From: Paracoccus albus
GTDB taxonomy: Bacteria; Pseudomonadota; Alphaproteobacteria; Rhodobacterales; Rhodobacteraceae
Reading direction: 5' to 3'
NCBI RefSeq assembly: GCF_027913035.1
Contig: NZ_CP115775.1
Location: 186,001-250,000 of the forward strand
DNA: 64,000 nucleotides
Below the pieces are notes generated by a model, which was not told where the DNA came from, did no database searches, and worked only from the letters and a program-made list of their open reading frames with translations. Below, one piece after another: positions 18,836 through 27,376 of the stretch. Within the stretch, counting starts at the first letter, position 1; every line of letters begins with the position of its first letter. A program made the position numbers and the translations under genes.

Positions 18836-19297
18836 ATGCCTCATTACACCGATAATCTGACTCAGCTTGGTCAGGATACGAAACTGCCGACCAATCCCGA
18901 TGAGGCCGTGCTGGAGCGCGTCCCCAATCCGCAGGCGGGCGAGGCCTATGTCGTTCGCTTCACCCAGCCCGAATTCACCAGCCTGTGTCCGATGACCGGC
19001 CAGCCAGATTTCGCGCACTTGGTCATTGATTATCTGCCCGGCGACTGGCTGGTCGAATCGAAATCGCTGAAACTGTATCTCGGATCGTTCCGCAATCACG
19101 GCGCGTTCCATGAGGATTGCACGGTCAGCATCGGTAAGCGGCTGGTCGAAACCCTTGCCCCGCAATGGCTGCGGATCGGTGGTTACTGGTATCCGCGCGG
19201 CGGGATGCCCATCGACGTGTTCTGGCAGACAGGCCCGGTCCCCGAAGGCGTCTGGCTGCCCGATCAGGGCGTCGACACCTATCGCGGACGGGGATAG
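18836..19297 (+). CDS. queF: NADPH-dependent 7-cyano-7-deazaguanine reductase
   Basis: Reduces preQ0 to preQ1 in queuosine tRNA modification. It is the short, unimodular form of 153 residues. The catalytic cysteine lies in [13 protein letters not shown], and the NADPH/substrate motif ESKSLKLYL is followed by FRNHGAFHE, whose His and Glu bind preQ0. AGGAG stands 8 nt before the start. No other queuosine gene is nearby, and I see no preQ1 riboswitch in the roughly 100-nt leader. Confidence 0.96.
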   Translation: MPHYTDNLTQLGQDTKLPTNPDEAVLERVPNPQAGEAYVVRFTQPEFTSLCPMTGQPDFAHLVIDYLPGDWLVESKSLKLYLGSFRNHGAFHEDCTVSIGKRLVETLAPQWLRIGGYWYPRGGMPIDVFWQTGPVPEGVWLPDQGVDTYRGRG

Positions 19298-19321
19298 CCA
19301 CACGTCTGGCGCGGGTTTTTG

Positions 19322-20152
19322 CTAACGCCAAAAGCGCCACAGGCTCAGCGCGGCGTCGGACAGATCGCCCGCACGGGCCAGCAGGTGTTCACGCTCCAGC
19401 CCCGATCCGGGGGTCGCATCGCTTCGGTCCAACCGTTCCAGCATACGCATCAGCCGGCGACGATGGGTGCCGATCGCAAGCTGCACCGGATCGGCGATCA
19501 GCCCGGCAAAGGTCGTCACCAGCGAGGCTATGATGGCCAGCACGACGCCGGTCGCGATGACCTGCCAGGGCGACAGCTCGACCGGGAAAGCCCAATACCA
19601 GACGCTGCCCAACCGGTCGCCCAGCCAGAAATCCCGAACGGCAGAGCCATGGGCCCGGAACTCTGCCAGCGGCCCGGCCAGAGAGATCAGCCCCGGCGTC
19701 GCACGTTTGAACAGCGCAAAACCGAGGATAAAGACCAGTAGCGATGTGGTGATCTCTGCCACCGCGTTTCGCGTATCGGCATGGGCGGAAATGGCGTGGC
19801 GCACGACCTCGGGCGGGGCCTTGGGGCCGACACCGCGTTCGTCCAGCCGGGCGATCAGCGCGGCCAGATCGGCTTCCACCTGCCGCGCCACATCCGAGGT
19901 CAGGAAAATCTTGCGACTGCCCAGCCAAGCCCCGGCGCGCGTGGCACCCAGCCGCGTCAGCAGCCATGCCAGTAGCTTTGTGATCAGAAAAACAGGCGAA
20001 AGCATCACGTTTAGCGGTGCCCGCAACAGGTCCCAGCCAAGCGCCTCACGATGCAGGCGCAGCGTCCCCATCAGCCCATAGCGCTGCTGCACGAAGCGGC
20101 TGACCTCATGTTCGCGGGCCGTGTCAAAACGGGCGGGGGCGAGGGGCGTCAT
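19322..20152 (-). CDS. Conserved membrane protein, DUF6635-like
   Basis: A 276-residue protein with one hydrophobic segment near residues 45-65 (LNVMLSPVFLITKLLAWLL), another at about 133-147 (TTSLLVFILGFALFK) and a third at 200-220 (VIATGVVLAIIASLVTTFAGL). Conserved soluble blocks include FDTAREHEVSRFVQQRYGL. It resembles a hypothetical family common in Rhodobacteraceae that I believe is DUF6635; no function is known. AGAGGA precedes the ATG at 20152. It is divergent from the ileS promoter. Confidence 0.65.
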   Translation of the reverse strand: MTPLAPARFDTAREHEVSRFVQQRYGLMGTLRLHREALGWDLLRAPLNVMLSPVFLITKLLAWLLTRLGATRAGAWLGSRKIFLTSDVARQVEADLAALIARLDERGVGPKAPPEVVRHAISAHADTRNAVAEITTSLLVFILGFALFKRATPGLISLAGPLAEFRAHGSAVRDFWLGDRLGSVWYWAFPVELSPWQVIATGVVLAIIASLVTTFAGLIADPVQLAIGTHRRRLMRMLERLDRSDATPGSGLEREHLLARAGDLSDAALSLWRFWR

Positions 20153-20216
20153 CGGGCGGTCCTCTGGGATACTTGCTTTTGCAGATAGTTAAGCCCGTCC
20201 ATCAAGCCAACCCCGC

Positions 20217-20245
20217 TTGCAGCCCCGGCCTGCCCTTTTTATATA
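20217..20245 (+). promoter_or_regulatory. Predicted promoter of ileS
   Basis: TTGCAG (20217-20222) and TATATA (20240-20245) are separated by exactly 17 nt, a close fit to housekeeping -35 and -10 boxes. Transcription would begin about 7 nt after the -10 box, at or next to A20252. That base is the first base of the leader-peptide ATG, so the leader would be leaderless or nearly so. Confidence 0.65.
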
Positions 20246-20251
20246 GCCCCC

Positions 20252-20299
20252 ATGTTCAGAACGGGCCGGATCATACGAATTATCCGCCCGGCGGCGTAG
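20252..20299 (+). CDS. Predicted Ile-rich leader peptide of ileS
   Basis: Short frame of 15 codons, product MFRTGRIIRIIRPAA, followed by TAG in the loop of the downstream hairpin. Four of the 15 residues are isoleucine, in two pairs (codons ATC ATA at 20270-20275 and ATT ATC at 20279-20284), and the rare ATA codon is used. The gene downstream encodes isoleucyl-tRNA synthetase, so the codon bias matches the product. There is no Shine-Dalgarno sequence, but the predicted transcription start falls on or beside the ATG, as in the leaderless trpL of Sinorhizobium. Its role as an attenuation leader is inferred. Confidence 0.65.
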   Translation: MFRTGRIIRIIRPAA

Positions 20300-20334
20300 G
20301 GGTTCCGCGCCGCCGGGATTTCGTATGCTTTTTT
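20272..20334 (+). terminator. Attenuator (intrinsic terminator) in the ileS leader
   Basis: The inner stem is a perfect 10 bp, CCCGGCGGCG / CGCCGCCGGG (20287-20296 with 20308-20317). The outer stem is a perfect 8 bp, CATACGAA / TTCGTATG (20272-20279 with 20320-20327). C and six T follow (20328-20334). The 5' arm is inside the leader reading frame and includes the Ile codons. A competing hairpin is possible between 20262-20270 and 20283-20290 (8 bp, one bulge), with the Ile codons in its loop. The ileS start lies 22 nt after the T run. Confidence 0.8.
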
Positions 20335-20356
20335 CAGACCCGAAGGATTCCCGCCG

Positions 20357-23266
20357 ATGAGCGATACCCCCGACTACCGCGACACCGTTTTCCTGCCCGA
20401 AACCGACTTTCCCATGCGCGCCGGACTGCCGCAGCGCGAGCCGGAATGGCTGGAGCGTTGGGCGCGGCTGAACATCTATGACACGCTGCGCGGCAGGGCA
20501 GAGGGCCGCAAGCCCTTTATCCTGCATGACGGCCCCCCCTATGCGAATGGCAACCTGCATATCGGCCACGCGCTGAACAAGGTGCTGAAGGATTTCATCA
20601 CCCGCTCTCAGCAGATGATGGGCCGCGATGCGCGTTATGTCCCCGGCTGGGACTGCCACGGCCTGCCCATCGAATGGAAGATCGAGGAACAGTATCGCCA
20701 GAAGGGTCTCGACAAGGATGCCGTCGATACGGTCGAATTCCGTCAGGAATGCCGCCGCTTTGCCGACAAATGGGTCGATATCCAGCGGGATGAGTTCAAA
20801 CGCCTTGGCGTCACCGGCAAATGGGACGACCCTTATCTGACGATGAACTACCACGCCGAGGCCGTCATCGCCGAGGAGTTCATGAAACTTCTGATGAACG
20901 GCTCGCTTTATCAGGGCTCGAAGCCCGTGATGTGGTCGCCGGTAGAAAAGACGGCATTGGCCGAGGCAGAGGTCGAATATCACGACCATACAAGCCATAC
21001 GATCTGGGTGCGATTCCCGGTTTTGACGTCGCAGGGTATTTTTGTGAAAGAGAAGGGCGCCAGTGTTGTAATCTGGACCACGACGCCCTGGACCATCCCG
21101 CAGAACCGGGCCGTCGCGTTCAATCCTGAGATCAGCTATGGCCTGTATAGGGTTGATGCGGTGGCTGAGAATGCGACTGCAAAGCCGGGGGAAGTGCTGG
21201 TTCTGGCCGACGCATTGGCCGAAAGCGTGATGCAGGCGGCCAAAGTCGAGAGCCATAAGCGGGTTGGTGACGTCACCCCGGATGACCTTGACGGCTTGAC
21301 CCTTGCCCACCCTCTTCGCGGCGTCGAAGCGGCAAATGGCGAATGGGACTACGATGTCCCCATGCTCCCAGGCGATCATGTCACTGACGACGCAGGCACC
21401 GGCTTTGTCCATACTGCGCCGAGCCACGGTGATGATGACTATCAGCTTGGCCTGAAATATGGCCTGCCAATGACCTATAATGTCGAACCCGACGGCTCTT
21501 ATCGCCCGGACCTTCCGATCTTCGGAGGTGAGGCGATCGTCCAGCCCGATGGCAAGGATGGCCCGGCCAATGTCAGCGTCATCAAGAACCTCGCATGGGC
21601 GGGCAAGCTGCTGGCCAAGGGCAAGATCAAGCACAGCTATCCGCATAGCTGGCGCTCAAAAGCGCCGCTGATCTATCGCAACACGCCGCAATGGTTTGCT
21701 GCCATCGACAAGGACCTGGACGATGGCATGGACGAATATGGCAAGACCATCCGTCAGCGGGCGCTGACCAGCATCGACGATCTGGTGAAATGGACGCCGA
21801 AGACCGGGCGCAACCGTATCTTTTCCATGGTGGAAAACCGGCCCGACTGGGTGCTGTCGCGGCAACGCGCCTGGGGTGTGCCGCTGACGACCTTTGTCCG
21901 GAAAGGCGCCAAGCCCACCGATGACGATTTCCTGCTGCGCGATCCACAGGTCAATAAACGCATCGTCGAAGCGTTTGAGGCTGAAGGCGCGGATGTCTGG
22001 TATCGCGATGGGTTCAAGGAAAAGATGCTGGACGGGGTCGTCAACCCGGACGATTACGAACAGGTCATGGACGTGCTGGATGTGTGGTTCGACTCTGGTT
22101 CGACCCATGCTTTCGTGATCCGCGACCGCGAAGATGGCTCTTCCGACGGGATAGCGGATCTGTATCTGGAAGGCACCGATCAGCATCGCGGCTGGTTCCA
22201 TTCCTCGCTGTTGCAGGCATCGGCGACCAAGGGCCGCGCGCCCTATCGCGGCGTGCTGACCCATGGCTTCACGCTGGACGAGAAGGGCATGAAAATGTCC
22301 AAATCGCTGGGCAATACGATCGTGCCCGCCGAGGTCATCAAGCAATATGGTGCGGATATCCTGAGGCTCTGGGTGGCGCAGGTGGACTATACCGCCGATC
22401 AGCGCATCGGGCCGGAGATCCTGAAAGGCACCGCCGACAGCTATCGCCGGCTGCGCAATACGCTGCGCTTTATGCTGGGGAACTTGTCCGGGTTCAGCGA
22501 TGCCGAAAAGGTCGCGCCTGAGGAGATGCCGGAACTGGAGCAATGGGTGCTGCACCGCCTTGCACAACTGGATCACAAGGTCCGGCAGGGCTATGACGCC
22601 TATGACTTCCAAGGCGTGTTCCAGGCGCTGTTCCAGTTCGCGACGGTGGATCTGTCCAGCTTCTATTTCGACATCCGCAAGGACGCGCTTTACTGCGACG
22701 GGGCGGACAGCCTGCGCCGCCGGTCCGCGCGGACGGTTCTGGATCTGTTGTTCCATCGGCTTGTCACGTGGCTTGCCCCGATCCTGCCCTTCACGATGGA
22801 GGATGTCTGGCTGTCGCGCTTCCCGTCCGAGGATGACAGCGTCCATCTGCACGATTTCCCTGAAACCCCGGCGGATTGGCTGAACGAACCGCTGGCCGCG
22901 AAATGGGACGGCGTGCGCCGCGCGCGCCGCGCAGTGACGGCGGCGCTTGAGGTCAAGCGGACCGACAAGACCATTGGTGCCAGCCTTGAGGCCGCGCCGA
23001 TTGTCCATGTCCGCGATGAAGAAATGCTGAAGGCGCTGAAATCGGTGAATTTCGCCGATATCTGTATTACGTCGGATCTGTCGCTGACAGCTGATCCGAT
23101 CCCGGCAGAGGCATTCCGGATGCCTGATATCGAAGGCGTCGGTGTGGTATTCGAACTCGCCGAGGGCAAGAAATGCGAACGCTGCTGGAAGATCCTACCC
23201 GATGTCGGCACGCATTCGCATCCCGGCACCTGCGCCCGATGTGATGCGGCATTGTCGGGCAGTTAA
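20357..23266 (+). CDS. ileS: Isoleucyl-tRNA synthetase
   Basis: Class I aminoacyl-tRNA synthetase charging tRNA-Ile, 969 residues. The HIGH signature is GNLHIGHALNK, and the KMSKS loop is GMKMSKSLGNT. The editing (CP1) domain is present with the WTTTPWTIPQNRAV segment. The C-terminal zinc knuckle CERCWKILPDVG...CARC is intact, so this is the zinc-containing type 1 enzyme. GAAGG lies 10 nt before the ATG. Expression is probably controlled by the leader peptide and terminator immediately upstream. Confidence 0.98.
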   Translation: MSDTPDYRDTVFLPETDFPMRAGLPQREPEWLERWARLNIYDTLRGRAEGRKPFILHDGPPYANGNLHIGHALNKVLKDFITRSQQMMGRDARYVPGWDCHGLPIEWKIEEQYRQKGLDKDAVDTVEFRQECRRFADKWVDIQRDEFKRLGVTGKWDDPYLTMNYHAEAVIAEEFMKLLMNGSLYQGSKPVMWSPVEKTALAEAEVEYHDHTSHTIWVRFPVLTSQGIFVKEKGASVVIWTTTPWTIPQNRAVAFNPEISYGLYRVDAVAENATAKPGEVLVLADALAESVMQAAKVESHKRVGDVTPDDLDGLTLAHPLRGVEAANGEWDYDVPMLPGDHVTDDAGTGFVHTAPSHGDDDYQLGLKYGLPMTYNVEPDGSYRPDLPIFGGEAIVQPDGKDGPANVSVIKNLAWAGKLLAKGKIKHSYPHSWRSKAPLIYRNTPQWFAAIDKDLDDGMDEYGKTIRQRALTSIDDLVKWTPKTGRNRIFSMVENRPDWVLSRQRAWGVPLTTFVRKGAKPTDDDFLLRDPQVNKRIVEAFEAEGADVWYRDGFKEKMLDGVVNPDDYEQVMDVLDVWFDSGSTHAFVIRDREDGSSDGIADLYLEGTDQHRGWFHSSLLQASATKGRAPYRGVLTHGFTLDEKGMKMSKSLGNTIVPAEVIKQYGADILRLWVAQVDYTADQRIGPEILKGTADSYRRLRNTLRFMLGNLSGFSDAEKVAPEEMPELEQWVLHRLAQLDHKVRQGYDAYDFQGVFQALFQFATVDLSSFYFDIRKDALYCDGADSLRRRSARTVLDLLFHRLVTWLAPILPFTMEDVWLSRFPSEDDSVHLHDFPETPADWLNEPLAAKWDGVRRARRAVTAALEVKRTDKTIGASLEAAPIVHVRDEEMLKALKSVNFADICITSDLSLTADPIPAEAFRMPDIEGVGVVFELAEGKKCERCWKILPDVGTHSHPGTCARCDAALSGS

Positions 23267-23276
23267 GCGCTGCAAG

Positions 23277-23302
23277 GGTCCCGCAATTTGCGGGGCCTTT
23301 TT
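23277..23302 (+). terminator. Rho-independent terminator after ileS
   Basis: GGTCCCGC / GCGGGGCC (23277-23284 with 23290-23297, one G-U pair) with a 5-nt loop and five T, starting 10 nt after the ileS stop codon. Confidence 0.88.
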
Positions 23303-23555
23303 ACTTTTGGGACGTGCCGTCCAGCAGCCCGGTCACAGTTCGACGCCGGGCCGCAGACCCAAGCAAATCACGGTCCAGCTTTGCCGCAAGCTCTTTCAGG
23401 CGGCGGATTGCAACCTTCGGAAAAAGATGATGCCAGCGATTGAAGAACGTGTGATATCGACGAAGGGTATCGGCCCTTATTGACTGCGCCCGGCCAGGCC
23501 CGTCCCTTCGCTGCCCTGATGTCTGATCCAGACCGCGAAGAAGGCGCGCAGTCAT
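23301..23555 (-). pseudogene. Possible gene remnant in the ileS-glycosyltransferase gap
   Basis: The 580-bp interval 23267-23850 holds no recognisable complete gene. The best candidate is an 84-codon minus-strand frame whose second half (LRRYHTFFNRWHHLFPKVAIRRLKEL and on to TGLLDGTSQK) has protein-like composition, while the first third does not. It could be the C-terminal stump of a lost gene. It runs into the ileS terminator with no spacer, and no start signal stands out. The rest of the interval shows no RNA gene or repeat that I can recognise. Confidence 0.25.
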
Positions 23556-23850
23556 GGTCTGTCAAGCATGGCCGGGACGTGAAGTTGAAGGTCGCGCGCT
23601 CCACCCAGTAGGCAAGCCGCTGCGAATGGCTTTGTGGTTCAGGTGCAAACAGCAGAGAGGGAAAAAGTCGGCGACCGGCCACGGGAACTAAAATGGACCG
23701 GATACAAAAAGATGAATAAGATAAGCTACGGTAGGGTCAGGGCCAATTCGATGAGGCGCTGATATCGCTGTATGGTCGCAAATTTGCGCCGGGGAAAGTT
23801 GGTTGGCGAGTATCATCGAGCGCGACCATTTCGATCTGGAAGCTATCCGC

Positions 23851-25110
23851 TCAGACAAGCCACCAGCCGGAACGCTTGATCTTTTGACGCAGAGGTTGTT
23901 CGCTTGGCGGCAGCCGGTTGCGGTCGATTGACGGTCGCAATGCCGAACGACCGTTCCCCTGCAGGATCAGGTGAAATGCAGGTTCCCACCGGTGCAGCAA
24001 TGCCGCGACGTCGGGCGCGGATGCCGCGCGTTCCAGTGCATCGACGGCAGCATCGCTTTCCCGTGCATACAGCAGAGGCAGTTTGCGCCAATGACATGTC
24101 ATGTCGCCATCCAGCCCGTCCAGTTCCGGGCCGGGCCGTCCACCGCCAAGGCTGTGAATCACCAGGGGCAATACGATCTGATCTAGCCAAGGATAAAGCT
24201 CTTGCGATGCGAGCGCGTCGCCGGGTTCGTCACGGATTGCGAGCGCCCATTCCAGAAACCGCTTACCGAATAGGGCGGGGTCGCTGCCGAAGAACCAACC
24301 GGCGTTGAAATACAGAAAGCGCTCCCAGTGCTCTTCCGGCTGGTCCTGGTCCAGCGTAATGGCAAAATCCAAATCAAATCGATCATAGAGAGATTGCCAG
24401 ATTTCGTTGAAGCCCGGCCCATAAAGAGGCGGAACCGGCCAGGTGCCTTCCCGGCGCATTGATGCCGAGGGACGAGAGAAATCTATGCTGATCGCCTCGA
24501 TCGGGCCCGTCACCAGCGTGTCGCTGTCGAAGAAAACGAAGTCTTCGTTCTCGGGCAGGAGCGACAGAGCCTCGATTTTATTTCCGTTCGGGTAAGCGGC
24601 GCCGAAATTACGGGCTGTGAACGGAACAACCTCGGCGCCACGCGACTGTAGAATGGTACGCGTTTCATCCGCGATTCGGACGTGGTGACCGCCCCAGGCA
24701 TGTTCTGGAAGAGGTTCTGCAATGATAAGCCGTCCGTGCCAATCAGGCGCATTCTGGCGCAAAGATTCGACAAATAGGACCGTTTCGTATTCCAACCGCC
24801 CGGCTTGAGCGACCAGCAGAATGTTATAGTGCTCGGGTGGGCCGGGTCTTATGTCATATATGTCCGCTGGTGCCGGAATCGGCGGTGGCTTGATGACCAC
24901 CTGGCGCTTTTCGTGCTTAGCAGCAGCATTTTTCGGCTTCGATTGCGACGCAGGATCCGATTTCTTTGTCTTGGGCGACGTTTTGGACTGCTTATTCCGC
25001 GCTTGCCGTTCTTGCCTTGCTACGGCGTTTGCTTCCCTTCGGGCACGATTTGCTGCATTTTTGGCGCGGCGGGCCGCTTTTTGCTCTTCGGTTAGTTGTT
25101 CCTTGCCCAA
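23851..25110 (-). CDS. Glycosyltransferase-like protein with basic N-terminal tail
   Basis: About 419 residues. Residues 1-75 are a charged, Lys/Arg/Ala-rich, probably disordered tail. Then a GT-A-like domain begins with YNILLVAQAGRLEYETVLFVESLRQ. A DxD-type motif lies in DFVFFDSDTLVTGP, and aromatic substrate-pocket motifs include YGPGFNEIWQSLY, FNAGWFFGSDP and YPWLDQIVLPLVIHSLGG. It looks like a sugar transferase; donor and acceptor are unknown. There is no ATG near the expected start. TTG at 25110 has AGG at a fair distance upstream, and TTG at 25128 is an alternative adding six residues. Confidence 0.6.
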   Translation of the reverse strand: MGKEQLTEEQKAARRAKNAANRARREANAVARQERQARNKQSKTSPKTKKSDPASQSKPKNAAAKHEKRQVVIKPPPIPAPADIYDIRPGPPEHYNILLVAQAGRLEYETVLFVESLRQNAPDWHGRLIIAEPLPEHAWGGHHVRIADETRTILQSRGAEVVPFTARNFGAAYPNGNKIEALSLLPENEDFVFFDSDTLVTGPIEAISIDFSRPSASMRREGTWPVPPLYGPGFNEIWQSLYDRFDLDFAITLDQDQPEEHWERFLYFNAGWFFGSDPALFGKRFLEWALAIRDEPGDALASQELYPWLDQIVLPLVIHSLGGGRPGPELDGLDGDMTCHWRKLPLLYARESDAAVDALERAASAPDVAALLHRWEPAFHLILQGNGRSALRPSIDRNRLPPSEQPLRQKIKRSGWWLV

Positions 25111-25234
25111 AGACTTACCTGATCTCAATCACATTGCTACCGTTGACTGCCTATGCTTTTAACGGTTTCTGAGGAGCTTCAAAACCATGAATGCTCAAAT
25201 CGGCCACCCGATCTAATTGATTATCAGTGATAAA

Positions 25235-25318
25235 TGGTGGGCGACCCTGGAATCGAACCAGGCATGGGTCTCCCCGGCGGAGTTACAGTCCGCTGCCGCA
25301 CCTTGCAGCACGTCGCCC
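25235..25318 (-). tRNA. tRNA-Tyr (GTA)
   Basis: Read on the minus strand, the acceptor stem GGGCGAC pairs perfectly with GTCGCCC. The anticodon arm is GCGGA CTGTAAC TCCGC with anticodon GTA. A long class II variable arm is present, and the T arm is CCTGG TTCGATT CCAGG. The discriminator is A, followed by a genomically encoded CCA (25235-25237). The long variable arm and A73 are the expected features of bacterial tRNA-Tyr. It lies between the glycosyltransferase-like gene and rlmB. Confidence 0.96.
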
Positions 25319-25450
25319 GCCGAGCCTTCGGCGTGGGGCGTGGAATAAGCGGGCCGGGCGGGGTCGTCAAGCAGGAATTGGGCCAATTCTGCAACGGGCT
25401 TGCACTGTCAGGGTCTGTTGGCGCAGAAGAACCGCGCAAAGGGGAAAATG

Positions 25451-26251
25451 ATGGCTGAACGCAGAAACCGTAAACCGGATTGGGTTATCGCTAAGGAACG
25501 CGCCAAGAAGGCGTCGGCGGCAGAGACGATCTGGCTGTTTGGCCTGCACGCTGTTCGCGACGCCCTGCAGAACACCTCGCGCGAGAAATTGCGCCTCGTG
25601 GTGACCCAGAACGCCCTTGATCGTCTGGGCGACACGGCCGGCATGGAGGCGGAGATCACCGATGCGCGTGTGTTCGACAAGGTTGTCGGCTTGCCGCCCG
25701 ACAGCGTGCATCAGGGATGCGCGTTGGAGGTCAAACCGCTGGCATGGGGCAGCGTTGTCGATATTGCCGTTTCTGCTGAGGGCCTTCCGCTGGTCGTGGC
25801 GCTCGACCGGGTGACGGATCCGCACAATGTCGGCGCAATTTTGCGTTCGGCCGAGGTTTTCGGGGCGCGGGCGGTGATCGCACCGGCCCGTCATGCAGCG
25901 CCAGAGACGGGGGCGCTTGCCAAGACGGCATCCGGCGCGTTGGAGCGTCAGCCCTATCTGCGCATTGGTAACCTTGCCGACGCCTTGATTCAGTTGAAAC
26001 AAGCCGGTTTTGTTATCATCGGACTTGCAGGGGAATCGGCAGATCCGATTGATGCGGTGTTAGAGTGTGTAGAGGGACGGCCGGTTTGTCTTGTGCTGGG
26101 CGCGGAAGGTCCGGGGCTGCGCGAGAAAACGCGGGAAACCTGCGACTATATCGCCAGAATTCCGTTCGCCGGTCAGTTCGGGTCGCTGAATGTGTCGAAT
26201 GCGGCGGCAATTTCGCTTTATGCCGCCGCACAACGTTTCACAACGCCTTGA
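25451..26251 (+). CDS. rlmB: 23S rRNA 2'-O-methyltransferase RlmB (TrmH/SPOUT family)
   Basis: SAM-dependent RNA ribose methyltransferase of 266 residues. An N-terminal substrate-binding domain starts at IWLFGLHAVRDAL. The SPOUT knot carries motif 1 DRVTDPHNVGAILRSAEVFG, motif 2 LVLGAEGPGLR and motif 3 IPFAGQFGSLNVSNAAAISLY, the latter two forming the SAM-binding knot. The basic N-terminal extension RRNRKPDWVIAKERAKK fits an RNA contact. ATG at 25451 is preferred over the adjacent ATG at 25448 because GGGG is then 6 nt away. RlmB modifies G2251 in E. coli; exact target here is inferred. Confidence 0.9.
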   Translation: MAERRNRKPDWVIAKERAKKASAAETIWLFGLHAVRDALQNTSREKLRLVVTQNALDRLGDTAGMEAEITDARVFDKVVGLPPDSVHQGCALEVKPLAWGSVVDIAVSAEGLPLVVALDRVTDPHNVGAILRSAEVFGARAVIAPARHAAPETGALAKTASGALERQPYLRIGNLADALIQLKQAGFVIIGLAGESADPIDAVLECVEGRPVCLVLGAEGPGLREKTRETCDYIARIPFAGQFGSLNVSNAAAISLYAAAQRFTTP

Positions 26252-26321
26252 GGCTTATTGTCGAATCATGGACACATTGCCGCTGCGATGCCATTTCTAT
26301 GCTTCATAATTGTGCTGTGCC

Positions 26322-26750
26322 ATGAAGCTTATCCGACTTAGATCCCTTGCCGCTGCCACCTTGATGTCATTGCCACTGCCTGCATTTGCAGATGGCTGGG
26401 CGCTTGGCGGATATGACCCGGTCGCCTATGTCACCAGGGATGCCGCGATAGAGGGGCGGGGGGATATCTCGACAAGCTGGCGCGGCAAGCAATATCATTT
26501 CGTTTCCGAAGAGAATCGCGCCCTGTTTGAGGCAAACCCGCGTGCCTATACGCCCGGTTTTGATGGGCTATGTGTCGTGGCGCTATCCGAGGGTCGGCCG
26601 GAGCCTGGCGATCCGCGTCTTTTTGTGATCATCGGCCAAAGAGTGTATCTGGTCGGCTCGGAATCGCGGCGACAGCAGTTGATCGAAAATCCGCGCCAGT
26701 TGCTGATGAAAGCCAAAAATATGTGGGTGCGCGTCAGTTCGGACGGTTGA
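26322..26750 (+). CDS. Exported YHS-domain protein
   Basis: A signal peptide (MKLIRLRSLAAATLMSLPLPAFA) is followed by a YHS-type domain with GYDPVAYVTRDAA and WRGKQYHFVSEENRALFEANPRAYTPGFDGLC. The pattern GYDPVAY...F.S.E....F..NP..Y.P...G.C is usual for periplasmic YHS proteins, which may bind metal. It is 142 residues long, with only one cysteine in the mature part. No Shine-Dalgarno is evident before the ATG at 26322. It is separated from the next gene by a strong terminator. Confidence 0.8.
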   Translation: MKLIRLRSLAAATLMSLPLPAFADGWALGGYDPVAYVTRDAAIEGRGDISTSWRGKQYHFVSEENRALFEANPRAYTPGFDGLCVVALSEGRPEPGDPRLFVIIGQRVYLVGSESRRQQLIENPRQLLMKAKNMWVRVSSDG

Positions 26751-26873
26751 CTCGGACGAATTCACGAAAGCGCGATGGTACTTGGAATATCCGAATCGGT
26801 TCCCATATTGAAGCGATGGACGCGCTGCCACGGAACGGCCGCGTCCAGATCACTGTCCCTCGTTCCGCGACTT

Positions 26874-26903
26874 GCGCCCGGCCATATGGACCGGGCGCTT
26901 TTT
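26874..26903 (+). terminator. Rho-independent terminator after the YHS gene
   Basis: GCGCCCGG / CCGGGCGC (26874-26881 with 26891-26898), and the loop itself can pair as CC-ATAT-GG, followed by five T. It ends 31 nt before the next start codon. Confidence 0.9.
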
Positions 26904-26934
26904 CTATGAAAGGTTACGCGCGAAGGAGAGCAGA

Positions 26935-27354
26935 ATGACCGAAGCCGACACCATGCGTCAGATCAAGGACAATGCCCGCACCATAGCAGTGGTCGGATTG
27001 TCGCCCAATCAGGACCGTCCAAGCTGGGGCGTTGCCCGATTTCTGCAGGCGCGTGGGTACAGGATCATTCCGGTAAATCCGGGCCACGAAGGCAAGGAAA
27101 TTCTGGGAGAGCCGGTCTATCGCGATCTGTCCTCTATTCCGGCGGACGCCGGGGTGGATATGGTTGATATCTTCAGGCGCTCGGAAGCCGTTCCGGAAAT
27201 CGTGGATGAAGCGTTAAGTGCGTTGCCCGATCTGCGGACCATATGGATGCAGCTTGGCGTCAACCATCCCGAAGCCGCAGCCAAGGCAGAGGCGAAGGGT
27301 ATAACAGTCGTGCAGGATCGCTGTCCGAAGATAGAGTTTCCGCGTCTCGACTAA
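26935..27354 (+). CDS. CoA-binding (YccU-type) protein
   Basis: Single Rossmann-type CoA-binding domain of 139 residues: TIAVVGLSPNQDRPSWGVARFLQARGYRIIPVNPGHEGKEILGEPVYRDLSSIP, then VDMVDIFRRSEAVPEIV and IWMQLGVNHPEAAAKAEAKGITVVQDRCPKIEFPRL. This is the pattern of YccU/YmdG-like proteins; their cellular role is not defined. AAGGAGAG precedes the ATG at 26935, while the preceding terminator isolates it from the YHS gene. Confidence 0.85.
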   Translation: MTEADTMRQIKDNARTIAVVGLSPNQDRPSWGVARFLQARGYRIIPVNPGHEGKEILGEPVYRDLSSIPADAGVDMVDIFRRSEAVPEIVDEALSALPDLRTIWMQLGVNHPEAAAKAEAKGITVVQDRCPKIEFPRLD

Positions 27355-27376
27355 GATACGATTGCTTGCGGTTTGC

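Noticed and set aside
21656..23008. Long minus-strand open frame of 450 codons opposite ileS
   Set aside because: It is antisense to a highly conserved gene; high-GC codon structure leaves such frames open, and its sequence has no protein-like motifs.
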